Notes: generated from the letters alone by a model not told the origin. A stretch of 64,000 nucleotides of DNA from Labilithrix sp. (GCA_019637175.1 JAHBWD010000023.1:54967-118966); one strand, 5' to 3'. Counted from the stretch's first letter, positions 45,671 through 55,495 are shown. A program made the numbers and translations.

Positions 45671-47167
45671 ATGATCGGTGACGGAGAGCTCGCGCGGGGA
45701 GCACTCGACCTGCTCGACACCGATGCGATCCCGATGCTCCTCCAGCGCGCGCTCGCGCTGGTCGTCGGCCGAACCGGCGCGCGCGAGGCGTGCGTCGAGG
45801 TGTCGATCGACGACGGAGGCCTCGAGTCGTCGCACGTCGTCGCCGAAGGCTGCTCCGACGACCGCATTCACGAGATCCGTTCGCTCGTCTCGCGCGGGAT
45901 CGTCGGCGAGGCGATGGCGACGGGCCGCACGGTCGAGACGGCCAACGCGCAGCTCGATCCACGGTTCTTCGAGCTCGAGAGCGTGCAGCGGCACGAGATC
46001 GAGACCGTGCTCTGCGTCCCGATCGGGCGTGAGCAGCCCATCGGCGTCATCTACGTGCAGGGCCGCGTGGGCGGAGGGAGCCTCGCCTTCTCGTCGGAGG
46101 TGCGCGCCGATCTGGAGACGCTCGGACACGTGATCGCCGTGGCCGTCGAACGGCTGACCGGGAGCCCCGGGATTCGACGCCGGCGCGACGAGTCGCGCCC
46201 CGACGACGTGTTCGCTTCGATCATCTGCGACAGCCCTGCGCTCGTCGAGGTGGTGAACAAGCTTCGCTTCGCGGCTCCGCTCGACGTCCACGTCCTCTTC
46301 ACGGGTCCGTCGGGCGCGGGAAAGACGCAGCTCGCGCAAGCCACACACGCGGCGTCGCGGCGCCGCGCGGCGCCGTTCGTCGAGATCAACTGCGCCGCGG
46401 TTCCGGAGGCGCTCCTCGAGAACGAGCTCTTCGGCGCCGAGCCGGGCGCGCACTCGACCGTCCCGCGCCACGGCGTCAAGGGGAAGGTCGAGATGGCCGA
46501 GGGCGGAACGCTCTTCCTCGACGAGATCGGCGATCTGCCGCTGCTCGCGCAGGCGAAGATCCTCCAGCTCCTCCACAGCAAGACGTACTACCGGCTCGGA
46601 AGCTCGGTTCCCCGCCAGGCCGACATCCGCGTGATGGCCGCGACGAACATCAGGCTCAAGGAAGCGATTCAGGAGAAGCGCTTCCGCGAAGATCTCTACT
46701 ACCGGCTCAAGGTCCTCGAGGTGAAGGTCCCGTCGCTCGCGGAGCGCCCCGAGGACGTCGTGCCGCTCGCGCGTCACTTCCTGCGTCTCGCCCTCGAGCG
46801 GCACGAGCTCGCGCACCGTGTCCTCAGCCCCGGCGCGATCCGCGCGATCCAAGCGACGGAGTGGACCGGCAACGTGCGCGAGCTCGCGCACCAGATCGAG
46901 ACCGCCGCGCTCGCCGCCGAGCAGCGAGGATCGGATCGCGTCGAGGAGCGTGACCTCTTCCCCGAGCGCGCCTCCACGGAGCTCGACGCCAAGACCGACG
47001 GGCCGCGATCGTTCCATCGCGCGACGCGCGCGTTCCAGCGCAAGCACGTCGGCGCGGTGCTCGAGTCGACGGGCTGGAACATGAGCGAGGCCGCACGGAT
47101 CCTCGACGTCTCGCGCGCGCACCTCTACACGATCGTGCGCAGCCTCGGTCTCTCTCGCGTGCGCTGA
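45671..47167 (+). CDS. GAF-AAA+-Fis regulator with altered GAFTGA loop
   Basis: 498 residues. A GAF domain (about 15-165) is followed by an AAA+ domain (about 180-415) and a Fis-type HTH at the end (NMSEAARILDVSRAHLYTIVRSLGL). Walker A is GPSGAGKT (212-219), Walker B LFLDEIGDLP is intact (281-290) and the arginine-finger segment FREDLYYRL (338-346) is intact, so ATPase activity is likely. The sigma-54 contact loop GAFTGA is replaced by GAHSTV at 259-264. It may act without sigma-54 or with a variant contact. It follows the Ser/Asn-rich lipoprotein gene. Confidence 0.9.
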   Translation: MIGDGELARGALDLLDTDAIPMLLQRALALVVGRTGAREACVEVSIDDGGLESSHVVAEGCSDDRIHEIRSLVSRGIVGEAMATGRTVETANAQLDPRFFELESVQRHEIETVLCVPIGREQPIGVIYVQGRVGGGSLAFSSEVRADLETLGHVIAVAVERLTGSPGIRRRRDESRPDDVFASIICDSPALVEVVNKLRFAAPLDVHVLFTGPSGAGKTQLAQATHAASRRRAAPFVEINCAAVPEALLENELFGAEPGAHSTVPRHGVKGKVEMAEGGTLFLDEIGDLPLLAQAKILQLLHSKTYYRLGSSVPRQADIRVMAATNIRLKEAIQEKRFREDLYYRLKVLEVKVPSLAERPEDVVPLARHFLRLALERHELAHRVLSPGAIRAIQATEWTGNVRELAHQIETAALAAEQRGSDRVEERDLFPERASTELDAKTDGPRSFHRATRAFQRKHVGAVLESTGWNMSEAARILDVSRAHLYTIVRSLGLSRVR

Positions 47168-47172
47168 CGTAC

Positions 47173-47853
47173 TCAGGCGTACGGCGTAGGCGCGCTGAAG
47201 CACTGCGCGGCGTTCTGCACCTTCGTCGAGCTGAGCACCATCGCGGGAACCGGATTGGCGCGGGAGACGCGCGCGCCGCGGAAGAACGGGTGATCATGGA
47301 GCGTCGTCGCCACGGCCGCCGCGAGGTGCAACTTCGCGACGCCGCGCCACTTGAAGAGCCGTCGCTCGAGCGAGCCCGCGCGACCGGTCCAGTCTTCGGT
47401 CGTGAAGGGCAGGAAGGGCAGCGGGAGGCTGCCCTCGGGCTGATGCCGGAGCGTACAGATGGGTCCCGCGTCGTCTTCCACGCGAAAGGTGCGTCGATCG
47501 AGGTCGGTGTCGAACCGGACGGGCGGCCGATGAACGTCGAAGCCGATGCCGGCGTTGTAGTCGAGGAACCCCACGTTGTCGGCCGCGACGTTCATCGCGT
47601 AGATCGCGAGGCCCAAGCCTTTGATCCGCTTGACGGCGATCCCCCACGCGAGCTCCTCGGTCGCGGGAAGCGAGTGCGTGCCGGCGCGGAAGCGGATGTA
47701 GCTGACCACGATCTGCGCGCGCCCCTCGCCGTCTTCCTCGACCACCAGCGGAGCGGGCACGAGATGGGAGACCTCGCTCTTCGCGATGTGGAAGAACGCG
47801 GTGCACGAATGCGTGCATGGCCATACATCCCACTTCGAACGGCCGAACATCAT
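47173..47853 (-). CDS. Acetoacetate-decarboxylase-like protein (tentative)
   Basis: 226 residues without signal peptide. The order SEVSHLVPAPLVVEEDGEG, VVSYIRFR, ELAWGIAVKRI and FLDYNAGIGFDVHRP resembles the acetoacetate-decarboxylase-like fold, in which LVPAPL follows the first helix, but the catalytic Lys context was not clearly found. It may be a lipid- or ketoacid-binding relative. The start codon lies only 24 bp from that of the divergent FAD oxidoreductase, with a perfect palindrome between. Two ATGs in tandem (47853, 47850) are possible starts. Confidence 0.6.
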   Translation of the reverse strand: MMFGRSKWDVWPCTHSCTAFFHIAKSEVSHLVPAPLVVEEDGEGRAQIVVSYIRFRAGTHSLPATEELAWGIAVKRIKGLGLAIYAMNVAADNVGFLDYNAGIGFDVHRPPVRFDTDLDRRTFRVEDDAGPICTLRHQPEGSLPLPFLPFTTEDWTGRAGSLERRLFKWRGVAKLHLAAAVATTLHDHPFFRGARVSRANPVPAMVLSSTKVQNAAQCFSAPTPYA

Positions 47854-47858
47854 GGCAA

Positions 47859-47871
47859 ATCGTAGTACGAT
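47859..47871. promoter_or_regulatory. Perfect palindrome between divergent start codons
   Basis: ATCGTA-G-TACGAT, a 13-bp palindrome, fills the centre of the 24-bp gap between two divergent start codons. A regulator bound here would block or couple both genes; the transcripts may be leaderless or start inside the opposite gene. Confidence 0.5.
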
Positions 47872-47877
47872 GTCAGG

Positions 47878-49491
47878 ATGACGTCAGCAAGACAACTGCG
47901 CGACGAGCTCGTTCAGCTGACGAGGGCGGACCCGAAAGGAGCGCGCCGCCAGATCTCGATGGAGGTCGTGGTCGAGAGCCTGTTCTACCGTCTCCTCAAT
48001 CATCCCGAAGAGCTCGAGGCCTTCGAAGCGCTGACGTGGCTCGCGTACGAGAAGCAGCACCAGCTGCGCGCGCTCGCGCCGGGCTACACGCATCGCAACG
48101 TCGCGCTGACGTGGGACGCAGCCCATCGCACGTGGCAGTGGCCGCCGAACCACTACGCCACCTACGACGCGATGGTCGCCGACGGCCTGCCCGGCATTCA
48201 CGTCGTCGGCGAGTGCTGGGGCATGTCGAAGATCACGCACCCGAAGAGAGGCGGAGGCCTCCTCCTCAGCGGCGATCCCGCCTCCGTGCTCGGCCCTCGC
48301 GTGCGATGGTCGACGCCGGGCCGGAAGCACGTGCGGTGCTTGCTCGGCGCCACGTGGGGCGAGGTGAACGACTTTCTCGATCTGAGCAAGACGCGCAACC
48401 TCGAGAACCAGCCGGGCTTCGAAGGGCTCACCGTCGCGGGCAACCTCGGCACGGGCGGGCACGGCTCGGGGCTCGGGCTCGGTCCGCTCTCGTCGATGGC
48501 GAGGCAGATCGTGCTCGGGCCCGTCACGCCGGGCGGCGAACCGGTCACCTTCGATCGCCAGCACGCGGACTTCGACTACGTCGCGACGCACCTCGGTCGG
48601 CTCGGGCCCGTCGTCGAGATCGATCTCGATCTGCGCGAGGTCTACAACATCGCCGAGGAGCGGCAGATCCGCGTGCTCGGGAGAAACGGCACGTGGCAGG
48701 AGGATCTCCACGCGCTCGTCGCCGAAGCGGTCGCCCTCCAGGCCCAGCCCGACGTTCACTCCGCGGAGATCTGGATCGCGCCGTACGTCGACGACGGCGA
48801 GCTCGTCACCGCGTTCGGCGTCCGGCGACGCACGACCGATCCGATCTCGACGGACACGAAGCGCCCTTCGGTGTTGCGATGCGAGGCGCTCCAGGCGCTC
48901 GGCCGATTCGTCGCCATCATCGTCGCTTCGCTCCAGCCGAAGTGGATCCGCCCCGTGCTGCGCCAGACGGTCAAGGCGACGAAGACGCCGCGCGTCGTGA
49001 TGTCGGCGCGCCACGGGCTCGACTTCGGCGCGCCGAACGTCAACCGGATGGGCGCGATCGAGATGGCCATGGACATCTCGAAGCGCGCCGACGGCACGCC
49101 GATCATCACGGTGATCGACAAGCTCGCGGAGCTCGCGCGGAAGAAGGATCGCTACGTCTTCGCGCCGATGGGCGTGCGCTTCGTCGGCGCCGGCCCCGAT
49201 CGTGGCCTCTCGCCGCACGTCGGGCGGAAGAAGACGATGCACATCGAGATCCCCACGTTCGGCGACGACGAGACGTTCCACGGCGACGAGGTCCTCGCGC
49301 CCCTCCAGCGCGCGCTCGCGAAGCTCGACGGGCGGCCGCACTGGGGCCAGCGCATCTATCTGTCGACCGCGGAGCTCTCGAGGCTCTGGCCGGCGTCCGA
49401 GATCGCCGGGATGAAGCGCGTGGTGCAGCGGCTCGACCCCCACAACGTGTTCGCGAACGTCCTCGTCGATCCCGTCCTCGGGATCTCGTGA
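47878..49491 (+). CDS. FAD-linked oxidoreductase (VAO/ALO-like)
   Basis: 537 residues. The FAD-binding region has LTVAGNLGTGGHGSGLGLGPLSSM near residue 185, the AGxxGTGGHGSG signature of the vanillyl-alcohol-oxidase superfamily, and the end LDPHNVFANVLVDP matches the ALO/sugar-lactone-oxidase C-terminus. It should oxidise an alcohol or sterol-like substrate using FAD. The N-terminal 150 residues are less typical. There is no signal peptide. It is divergent from the ADC-like gene and convergent with the ceramidase-like gene. Confidence 0.88.
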   Translation: MTSARQLRDELVQLTRADPKGARRQISMEVVVESLFYRLLNHPEELEAFEALTWLAYEKQHQLRALAPGYTHRNVALTWDAAHRTWQWPPNHYATYDAMVADGLPGIHVVGECWGMSKITHPKRGGGLLLSGDPASVLGPRVRWSTPGRKHVRCLLGATWGEVNDFLDLSKTRNLENQPGFEGLTVAGNLGTGGHGSGLGLGPLSSMARQIVLGPVTPGGEPVTFDRQHADFDYVATHLGRLGPVVEIDLDLREVYNIAEERQIRVLGRNGTWQEDLHALVAEAVALQAQPDVHSAEIWIAPYVDDGELVTAFGVRRRTTDPISTDTKRPSVLRCEALQALGRFVAIIVASLQPKWIRPVLRQTVKATKTPRVVMSARHGLDFGAPNVNRMGAIEMAMDISKRADGTPIITVIDKLAELARKKDRYVFAPMGVRFVGAGPDRGLSPHVGRKKTMHIEIPTFGDDETFHGDEVLAPLQRALAKLDGRPHWGQRIYLSTAELSRLWPASEIAGMKRVVQRLDPHNVFANVLVDPVLGIS

Positions 49492-49494
49492 TCG

Positions 49495-51030
49495 TCAGAG
49501 AGCGCCCGCGATCTCCTTCGCGCGCGCGGCGAGCGCAGGCTCCGAGAGCGTGTACGCCGGCGCGCTCGCGTCGAGCGGCGCGTCGGTGATCATCGCCGAC
49601 CACACGCCCTCGAGCGCGCCGCGTTGATTGCGGCCGTAGATCGTGTGGCCGCCTTCGTAGTTCTGGAGATCGTACTCGAGCGGCGTCGTCACGTATCCCG
49701 CGTAGTCGCCCACGAGGCCGATCGCCGACGCCGTGACGTGCTCGTTTCGCTGCTCGAGCCACGTGGCGACGAGCGCCTTCTCGGTGCTCCACGCCGCGAG
49801 CGTCGACTGCTCGAAGGGCGACGCGAAGAAGAGATGCGACCCGAGCCGAAGGAGCGACATCGGGTGCTCCGGCGACGGGCGTAGCGCAGGGAGACCCCGC
49901 AAGATCCCCTGGAGCGGCCCGAGCGCGGGGAGCTTCGGGCGATGAGGAGGGCGTCGCCACCGAAACGTCCGCGCTTCGCCGAGCGCCTTCACCACGAAGC
50001 CTGGATCGAGCTCCTCCGAGCCGGCGAGCACGGGTTGGCCGATCTCGAACGGCGGCAGGCCCGCACCTCTGGGCGCGAACGCGCGGAAGCCGAGCTCGAG
50101 CGGCGCTTCGGCCGCCTTCGCCGCGGCGTCTTCGAAGGCCGCGATCCACGCCGCCCCGATCTTTCGTCCGAGATCGCGCACGCGCTCCATCGGGCGCGTC
50201 ACGCGACGCTCTCCCGACGGCAGGGCCGTCACGTCGCCGTTCGCGGATTGATGCATCATCGCGAAGGGCACCGCGGTCTTCCCCTTCTCGAGCGTGTCGA
50301 CGGCGACGCCCGGCCAGTCGCGGTGATACGCGCGGAGCGGCGCGCGTCGGATCGAGGCGGGATGGCAGCACCACGTCGCCCACGTCGCGAGCGGTCGCCC
50401 GTCGCTCTTGGCCACGAACGCGAGCACCGTGAGCCGCGGGTCCACCGCTTGCTCTTCGGGTGACGCGTCCGCGGGCGGCGGGTGACCGATCTCCGCGCGC
50501 CAGCGGCCGAGATCGCCGCCGAAGTTTCTCACGAAGGGGGCGAGGCTGCGGTTGCGACCGGCGCCCCAGAGCACGCCGTGGCTGACGCCGACCTTGCACG
50601 CGCGCGGCGTCGCGAGCGCCTTTCGCGCCGCGGCGAGGCCTTTGCTCACGAGCTCGCGCGCGACGTCGCGGCGGTAGCCGGTCGGCCACTGCCCGAAGAC
50701 GTCGTAGAGATTTCCGAAGTAGTGGCCCGGCGCGGAGTGTGTATGCGTTCCGACCACCCAGAGCTGACCCGGCGCGAAACGCGCGCCTTCACGCGCGAGC
50801 GCGTCGAGCAACGCCTTGTGGACGATCCGCGAGCCGCTCGGCATGTCGAAGCTGACGACGAGGAGCTTCTGCCCCGCGTCGTCGACGTAGAGCGCGCGCG
50901 CCTGGAGCGTGTCGTGGTCGTCGCTGCCGACCGGAACGGCCACGCCGCGGCCGCCGCGAGGACCGAACCCGAAGAGCCCGTGACCGTCCGCGAATGACAG
51001 ATCGGCGACGCCGGTTCCAATGCGCATCAT
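49495..51030 (-). CDS. Neutral/alkaline ceramidase-like hydrolase
   Basis: 511 residues from the ATG at 51030, which overlaps the stop of the kinase gene (ATGA). The neutral ceramidase N-terminal motif GTGVADLS, the zinc-site stretch GTHTHSAPGHYF, and MMHQSANGDVT match the family. Members cleave the amide of ceramides, releasing sphingosine and fatty acid; other amidolytic substrates are possible. No signal peptide was seen, unlike secreted ceramidases. Sphingolipids are known in Sorangium-type myxobacteria, so an endogenous substrate is plausible. Coupling to a kinase/AAA/TPR sensor suggests control. Confidence 0.85.
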   Translation of the reverse strand: MMRIGTGVADLSFADGHGLFGFGPRGGRGVAVPVGSDDHDTLQARALYVDDAGQKLLVVSFDMPSGSRIVHKALLDALAREGARFAPGQLWVVGTHTHSAPGHYFGNLYDVFGQWPTGYRRDVARELVSKGLAAARKALATPRACKVGVSHGVLWGAGRNRSLAPFVRNFGGDLGRWRAEIGHPPPADASPEEQAVDPRLTVLAFVAKSDGRPLATWATWCCHPASIRRAPLRAYHRDWPGVAVDTLEKGKTAVPFAMMHQSANGDVTALPSGERRVTRPMERVRDLGRKIGAAWIAAFEDAAAKAAEAPLELGFRAFAPRGAGLPPFEIGQPVLAGSEELDPGFVVKALGEARTFRWRRPPHRPKLPALGPLQGILRGLPALRPSPEHPMSLLRLGSHLFFASPFEQSTLAAWSTEKALVATWLEQRNEHVTASAIGLVGDYAGYVTTPLEYDLQNYEGGHTIYGRNQRGALEGVWSAMITDAPLDASAPAYTLSEPALAARAKEIAGAL

Positions 51031-54000
51031 GTTCCCCCCACCGCGAGGTGCATGCGAGCCCACCGCGCGGGCGCGCGCACCCCTCGTTCGCGCAGCGCGT
51101 TCTCGATCCGCTCGATCGCCGCGACGTCTCTCGTGAGCGTCGCGACGTGCCACCCGGCGGTGAGCGAATGCGTGCGCATCGCCGCCTCGTCGTAGGCGCG
51201 CACCGCAGCGGCCAGATGAGCGAGCGCGAGCTCTCGGTCGCGGCGGAGCACCGCCAGCCCGGCGCGCAACATCGAGGCCGGCGCCTGCGCGTGTGGCCTC
51301 TTCTCGCGCGCCAGGGTCGCGATGTCTTCCTCGACACGCGCGATCGCGCGCGCGCGCCGGAGGCGCTTCGCGCGCGCCGCGACGCCGAGCGCCGCGCGGC
51401 CGTGGAGATCGTGCGCCTCGACGCGAACGACTTGCATCGCGGTCAGGTTCGCAGCGCGCGCGCGAGGGATGCCTTCGTCCATCATCGCGAGCGCCTCTTC
51501 GAACGAGCCGTCGTACAGGCACGTCATCGCGCCGAACCTGAGCGCGATCCAGTGCTGGAAGTGATACCCGCGCATCGTCCAGAGGCGGAGGTTGCGATCG
51601 ATGCAGCGACGCGCGTCGGCGACGCTGTCTCTCGCGATCGCCGCGAGCGAGACGTAGAGGTTCGACTCCACCTCGAGCGCGAGGTCACCGCGCTCGCGTG
51701 CCTCGCGCGTGAACGTGCTCGCGCGCTCCTCGAGCTCGCCGATGTGACCCACCTGCACGAGCGCGAAGAGCAAGGCCCCTTTCGCGAGGTTCGCTTCCCA
51801 GTCGCTCGCCGCGAACTGCGCGTCGAGCACCTCGGCGGCGGCGGCGAACGTCTGGATCGCCCGCTCCCACCGGCCGCAGCAGACCTCGATCATGCCGCGC
51901 CCGACCTCGCAGAACGCCAGGGCGTGTCCGTCGTCGTGCTCCTTCGCGAGCGCCACGCCGGCGGCGATCCACTTGTCGGCGCGCTCGACGTCGCTCGGCA
52001 CGCCGGAGAACCCCAAGAGCGAAGCCAGGTACGTGATGCCGCGCACGGCGAGCTTGGGCTCGCCCCAGTCGAGCGCGCGGCGCGCCGCCCGCAAGAAGAA
52101 CCACGAGCCGAGCGAAGACTCGCACGCGGTGAGGCCCTTGCCGATCGAGCCGAAGGTGTCGAGGAGGATCCTTTCGCGATCGGTCAGCGCGCGCTGCTCC
52201 TTCATCTTCGGACCGCGCAGAAGCAGACGGCCGACGGACGCATAGAGCGCGGCGTTGGTGAGCCAAGCGGAGCGCGGCAGCCATACGCCGAGATCGGCGA
52301 GCAGACGCACCATCACCGGCCGCCCGTCGTCGTGACGGCCCGCGACCAGGTACTGCTCCATCGCCTCACGCCGCAGATCGAGTCCCTCGGCCTCGGTGCC
52401 CGCCCGCGCGCATTCGAGGAAGAGCGGCGCGGCCTCCGCGCCCCGCCCCGCGTTGGCGAGAGCGCGAGCGCGCCGCAGCGTGAGATCGCGTCGCACGGCC
52501 GCGTCATCGCGAGCGCAGTCGAGCGCGAGCGCGAGGAGCTGCGCGGCGCGGTCGAACGCGAGCGCGTCGAGCGCCGACCGCGCCGCGGCCTCCGCGAAGC
52601 CGAGCGCCCTCTCTCTCTTTCCGGCGGCGGCGAGGTGCGTCGCTGCGCCTTCGGCGTCGCCCGCCGCGGCGAACGAGTCTCCCAGCGCGAGGTGCGCCCC
52701 TCGACGATCGTCGTCCGGCAGCGCGCGCGTCACGGCGTCACGGATGCGATCGTGATAGGCCTCGACGACGTCGGCGGCGGTCGATCCGTCCGAGCGCAAC
52801 AAGCGGCCGCGCACGAGCATCGCCCACGCGGTTCGCGTCTCCGACGGGCAGTCCGGCGCGAAGGGCACGCGACCTCGCGGGAGCGGCCGGGCGGCGACGC
52901 ACACGGCCTCGAGCATTCTGCGCGCCGCCGGAGGCAGCGCGTCGAGGCGGCTCCCGAGCGCGTTCTCGAAGCTGAGAGAATCTCCCGGCGTCGACAGGAG
53001 CATCTCGATCAAGAACGGACAGCCGTCCGATTCCTTCGCCACCGTCGCCGCGCGCGCGTCGCTGCCTGACAGCGTCTCCGCCATGCGCATCGCGGCCTCG
53101 GGCGGGAGCGGCTTCACGGGCACGGTCTCCGACGCGAGGTTGTCGACCTCCCATCGCTTGTAGAGCGCGAGGAACGGCGCCTCGATCTCCGATCGATACG
53201 AGAGCAGAACGAGGATGGCCGGGCCCGGCGGCGCGAGCACGTCGATCAACAGACGCGCGGACTCGAGATCGCCCCACTGGAGATCGTCGAGCATCAAGAC
53301 GACGCCGAAGCGCTCGCTCACCCGCGCGAGCAGCTCGCGCAACGCGCGCGCGCCCCAGCGACGGCGCGCGACGGGATCGGGCGGCGGCGCCTCCGGGCGA
53401 TCGATACGGAGCGCCTTCGCGAGCGACGGGAACAGCACGTGGAGCGCCTCGGGCTGGCTCGGGCGCAGCGCTCGGCGCTCGGCTCCCGGGAGCGAGGCGA
53501 TGCGTTGCGCGAGCTGATCCATCGCCGCGTCGAGCGCTTTGAACGGCACCGTGTCGTGCTCGTACGCGCGACCTTCGAGGATCCACGCGGCGTCGCGCAT
53601 CTGCCGGCCGAACGCGCGCAGGAGCGCCGACTTGCCCATCCCCGACTGCCCTGGGAGGTGGATGATCATCGGCCCGCGATGCGCGACGACGTGCTGCCAC
53701 GCCCGCTTCATGCGTCCGAGCTCGTCATCGCGCTCGACGAAGATGCTCGTCGGCGCGACGCGCGCGATCGCGCCCGAGCCCGCCGAGGGCCCGAGCTCGG
53801 CGACGAGATCGGGGAGCGCGAGCCGCCGCGCCGGATCGGCATGGAGCAGACCGCGACACACCCGCGCGAGGTCTTCCGCCGGACCGACGATCTCGGGCGA
53901 GCCCCGCTCGAGCATGCGCGCGATCACGCTCTCGCGCACCTCTTCGTGATAGGGCAGCCGCCCCGTGAGCGCTTCGTGGAAGAGGACGCCCAGCGCGTAC

Positions 54001-54578
54001 GCGTCGGACGCCGGGCTCGCCTGCGCTCCGCTCAACACTTCGGGAGCGAGGTAGCGGGGCGTGCCGCCGAAGTATCGGCGACTCGTGTCGAGCGGACCGT
54101 CGATGCGACGGACGAGCCCGAAGTCGAGGATCGCGACGCGCCCGCCGGGCTCGACGAGGATGTTCGAGGGCTTGATGTCGCGGTGGAGAAGCCCTCGCTC
54201 GTGGAGCGCCACGAGGCCTTCGGCGATCTGACGGAACGCGTCGCGAATGCGCTCGTCGCGCGGGCGATCGCTCGCGCGCTCGAGCCACGACGTGACCGTC
54301 TCGCCCGTGACGAGCTCCATCGTGAAGAAGACCTCGTCGCCGTCCGTCTCGAGCGCGTAGGGCAGAACGAGGTTCCGATGCGTGAGATCGGCGACGAGCC
54401 GGAACTCGCGCTTCAGATCCGAAGCCTGGCCGAGGCCGGCGCGCAGCACCTTCAGGGCGACCGACACGCCCGCGTCGGGATCCTGGACGCGATAGACGAG
54501 GCCGTTCGCGCCCGTGCCGAGGAGCTCGACGACGCGATAGCGACCGAAGCGTTCCGGCACCAGTGCCCCCGTCGTCAT
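51027..54578 (-). CDS. Ser/Thr kinase-AAA ATPase-TPR signalling protein
   Basis: 1183 residues. The N-terminal kinase (about 12-260) has glycine loop GTGANG, Lys43, HRDIKPSN (His132-Asp134) and DFG at 152-154. An AAA_16-like ATPase follows with Walker A GQSGMGKS at 310-317 and LMLDDLQWGD as Walker B. The C-terminal half is TPR-like helices. This architecture is the myxobacterial kinase/STAND type. An ATG six codons upstream (54596) is an alternative start. The stop overlaps the start of the ceramidase-like gene (ATGA), so both are co-translated. Confidence 0.93.
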   Translation of the reverse strand: MTTGALVPERFGRYRVVELLGTGANGLVYRVQDPDAGVSVALKVLRAGLGQASDLKREFRLVADLTHRNLVLPYALETDGDEVFFTMELVTGETVTSWLERASDRPRDERIRDAFRQIAEGLVALHERGLLHRDIKPSNILVEPGGRVAILDFGLVRRIDGPLDTSRRYFGGTPRYLAPEVLSGAQASPASDAYALGVLFHEALTGRLPYHEEVRESVIARMLERGSPEIVGPAEDLARVCRGLLHADPARRLALPDLVAELGPSAGSGAIARVAPTSIFVERDDELGRMKRAWQHVVAHRGPMIIHLPGQSGMGKSALLRAFGRQMRDAAWILEGRAYEHDTVPFKALDAAMDQLAQRIASLPGAERRALRPSQPEALHVLFPSLAKALRIDRPEAPPPDPVARRRWGARALRELLARVSERFGVVLMLDDLQWGDLESARLLIDVLAPPGPAILVLLSYRSEIEAPFLALYKRWEVDNLASETVPVKPLPPEAAMRMAETLSGSDARAATVAKESDGCPFLIEMLLSTPGDSLSFENALGSRLDALPPAARRMLEAVCVAARPLPRGRVPFAPDCPSETRTAWAMLVRGRLLRSDGSTAADVVEAYHDRIRDAVTRALPDDDRRGAHLALGDSFAAAGDAEGAATHLAAAGKRERALGFAEAAARSALDALAFDRAAQLLALALDCARDDAAVRRDLTLRRARALANAGRGAEAAPLFLECARAGTEAEGLDLRREAMEQYLVAGRHDDGRPVMVRLLADLGVWLPRSAWLTNAALYASVGRLLLRGPKMKEQRALTDRERILLDTFGSIGKGLTACESSLGSWFFLRAARRALDWGEPKLAVRGITYLASLLGFSGVPSDVERADKWIAAGVALAKEHDDGHALAFCEVGRGMIEVCCGRWERAIQTFAAAAEVLDAQFAASDWEANLAKGALLFALVQVGHIGELEERASTFTREARERGDLALEVESNLYVSLAAIARDSVADARRCIDRNLRLWTMRGYHFQHWIALRFGAMTCLYDGSFEEALAMMDEGIPRARAANLTAMQVVRVEAHDLHGRAALGVAARAKRLRRARAIARVEEDIATLAREKRPHAQAPASMLRAGLAVLRRDRELALAHLAAAVRAYDEAAMRTHSLTAGWHVATLTRDVAAIERIENALRERGVRAPARWARMHLAVGGT

Positions 54579-54814
54579 CGCGCCAAGGAACAACATTGCC
54601 CGATCGCCGGTGCGGAAGGAAGCCTCGGTGCGACCTTCGTCCGCGTCGAGTGCTCATCTCGCAGCGGTGTGGTTGCTTCTGGCCAAACGTGGGTGCTCGC
54701 AGACGCGCGCTGAGGGTCGCCACACCCGTCGCCGGCGGCACGCAGCAAGTCGTGGAGATGCGAGCGCCGAGGGATCGGAGGACGCATGGAACCGCACGTG
54801 CACTCGACCGAGAC

Positions 54815-55387
54815 ATGTTTGCGCTCGAGAAGACATTCCGCCTCCTCGCCCTAGGCATGGTCGCTTGTTCCGGCCCCTCTTCTTCTTCGGAGGGAACCTC
54901 TCCGCTCGAAGGCGAAGACTCGATGAAGTTTCCGCCGTTCAGCGCCGAGAAGCCGAAGGCCCCTCCTCCGGAGGCGCCGCGCGAGAGCGTCGCCCCGAGC
55001 GACCCGAAGCCCGCCGCCGCGCCGCCCGAGTGCGCGACCGAGGCGGAGCCGAACGACGACGTGGCGCAAGCGACCAAGTTCACCAAGTGCATCAAGGGCG
55101 CGCTCACGACGTGGACGGACAAGGACTCGCTCGCGATCACCGCGCCGAGCGGCGTGACGGCCATGATCGTCGACAACGCTCAGCCCGACGGCGTGATCAA
55201 GTACGCGGTCACGACGCCGCAAGGCGAAGGCGGTCAGAGCAACTTCAACATGTCGTTCACCGACAAGGCCCCGCGCGCCACGATCACGCCGGGGCTGACC
55301 TACGTGTTCCAGCTCACGTGGGACAACAACGGTCAGGGCTCCGTCAGCGGCAACCGCTCGTACACGCTCCGCGTCGCGTTCGAGTGA
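54815..55387 (+). CDS. Lipoprotein with PPC-like domain
   Basis: 190 residues. The signal peptide ends in MVAC (Cys18). A Ser/Pro/Glu-rich spacer (about 20-80) precedes a beta-sandwich resembling the bacterial pre-peptidase C-terminal (PPC) domain: EAEPNDDVAQATKF, the G-x-L and D-x-D pattern, and YTLRVAFE at the end. PPC domains act as accessory binding or targeting modules. Its Cys pair (ECATE and TKCIK) probably bridges. It is divergent from the kinase gene. Confidence 0.78.
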   Translation: MFALEKTFRLLALGMVACSGPSSSSEGTSPLEGEDSMKFPPFSAEKPKAPPPEAPRESVAPSDPKPAAAPPECATEAEPNDDVAQATKFTKCIKGALTTWTDKDSLAITAPSGVTAMIVDNAQPDGVIKYAVTTPQGEGGQSNFNMSFTDKAPRATITPGLTYVFQLTWDNNGQGSVSGNRSYTLRVAFE

Positions 55388-55394
55388 TCGGCGC

Positions 55395-55418
55395 GATTGT
55401 TCCGCTCATAGAACAATC
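55395..55418. promoter_or_regulatory. 24-bp inverted repeat upstream of the YceI pair
   Basis: GATTGTTC and GAACAATC are perfect 8-bp arms separated by 8 bp (CGCTCATA), in an AT-rich patch starting eight bases after the preceding stop and 78 bp before the first YceI start. It is a strong operator candidate for a dimeric regulator; no regulator gene is adjacent. A terminator reading is also possible but there is no T-run. Confidence 0.6.
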
Positions 55419-55495
55419 TGTCTCATCCTTGGCGGCTGACTTCGCGCAACGTTTGGGTGCATCGTCACATCGTTACGAGTCGGAAGGAGACGACG

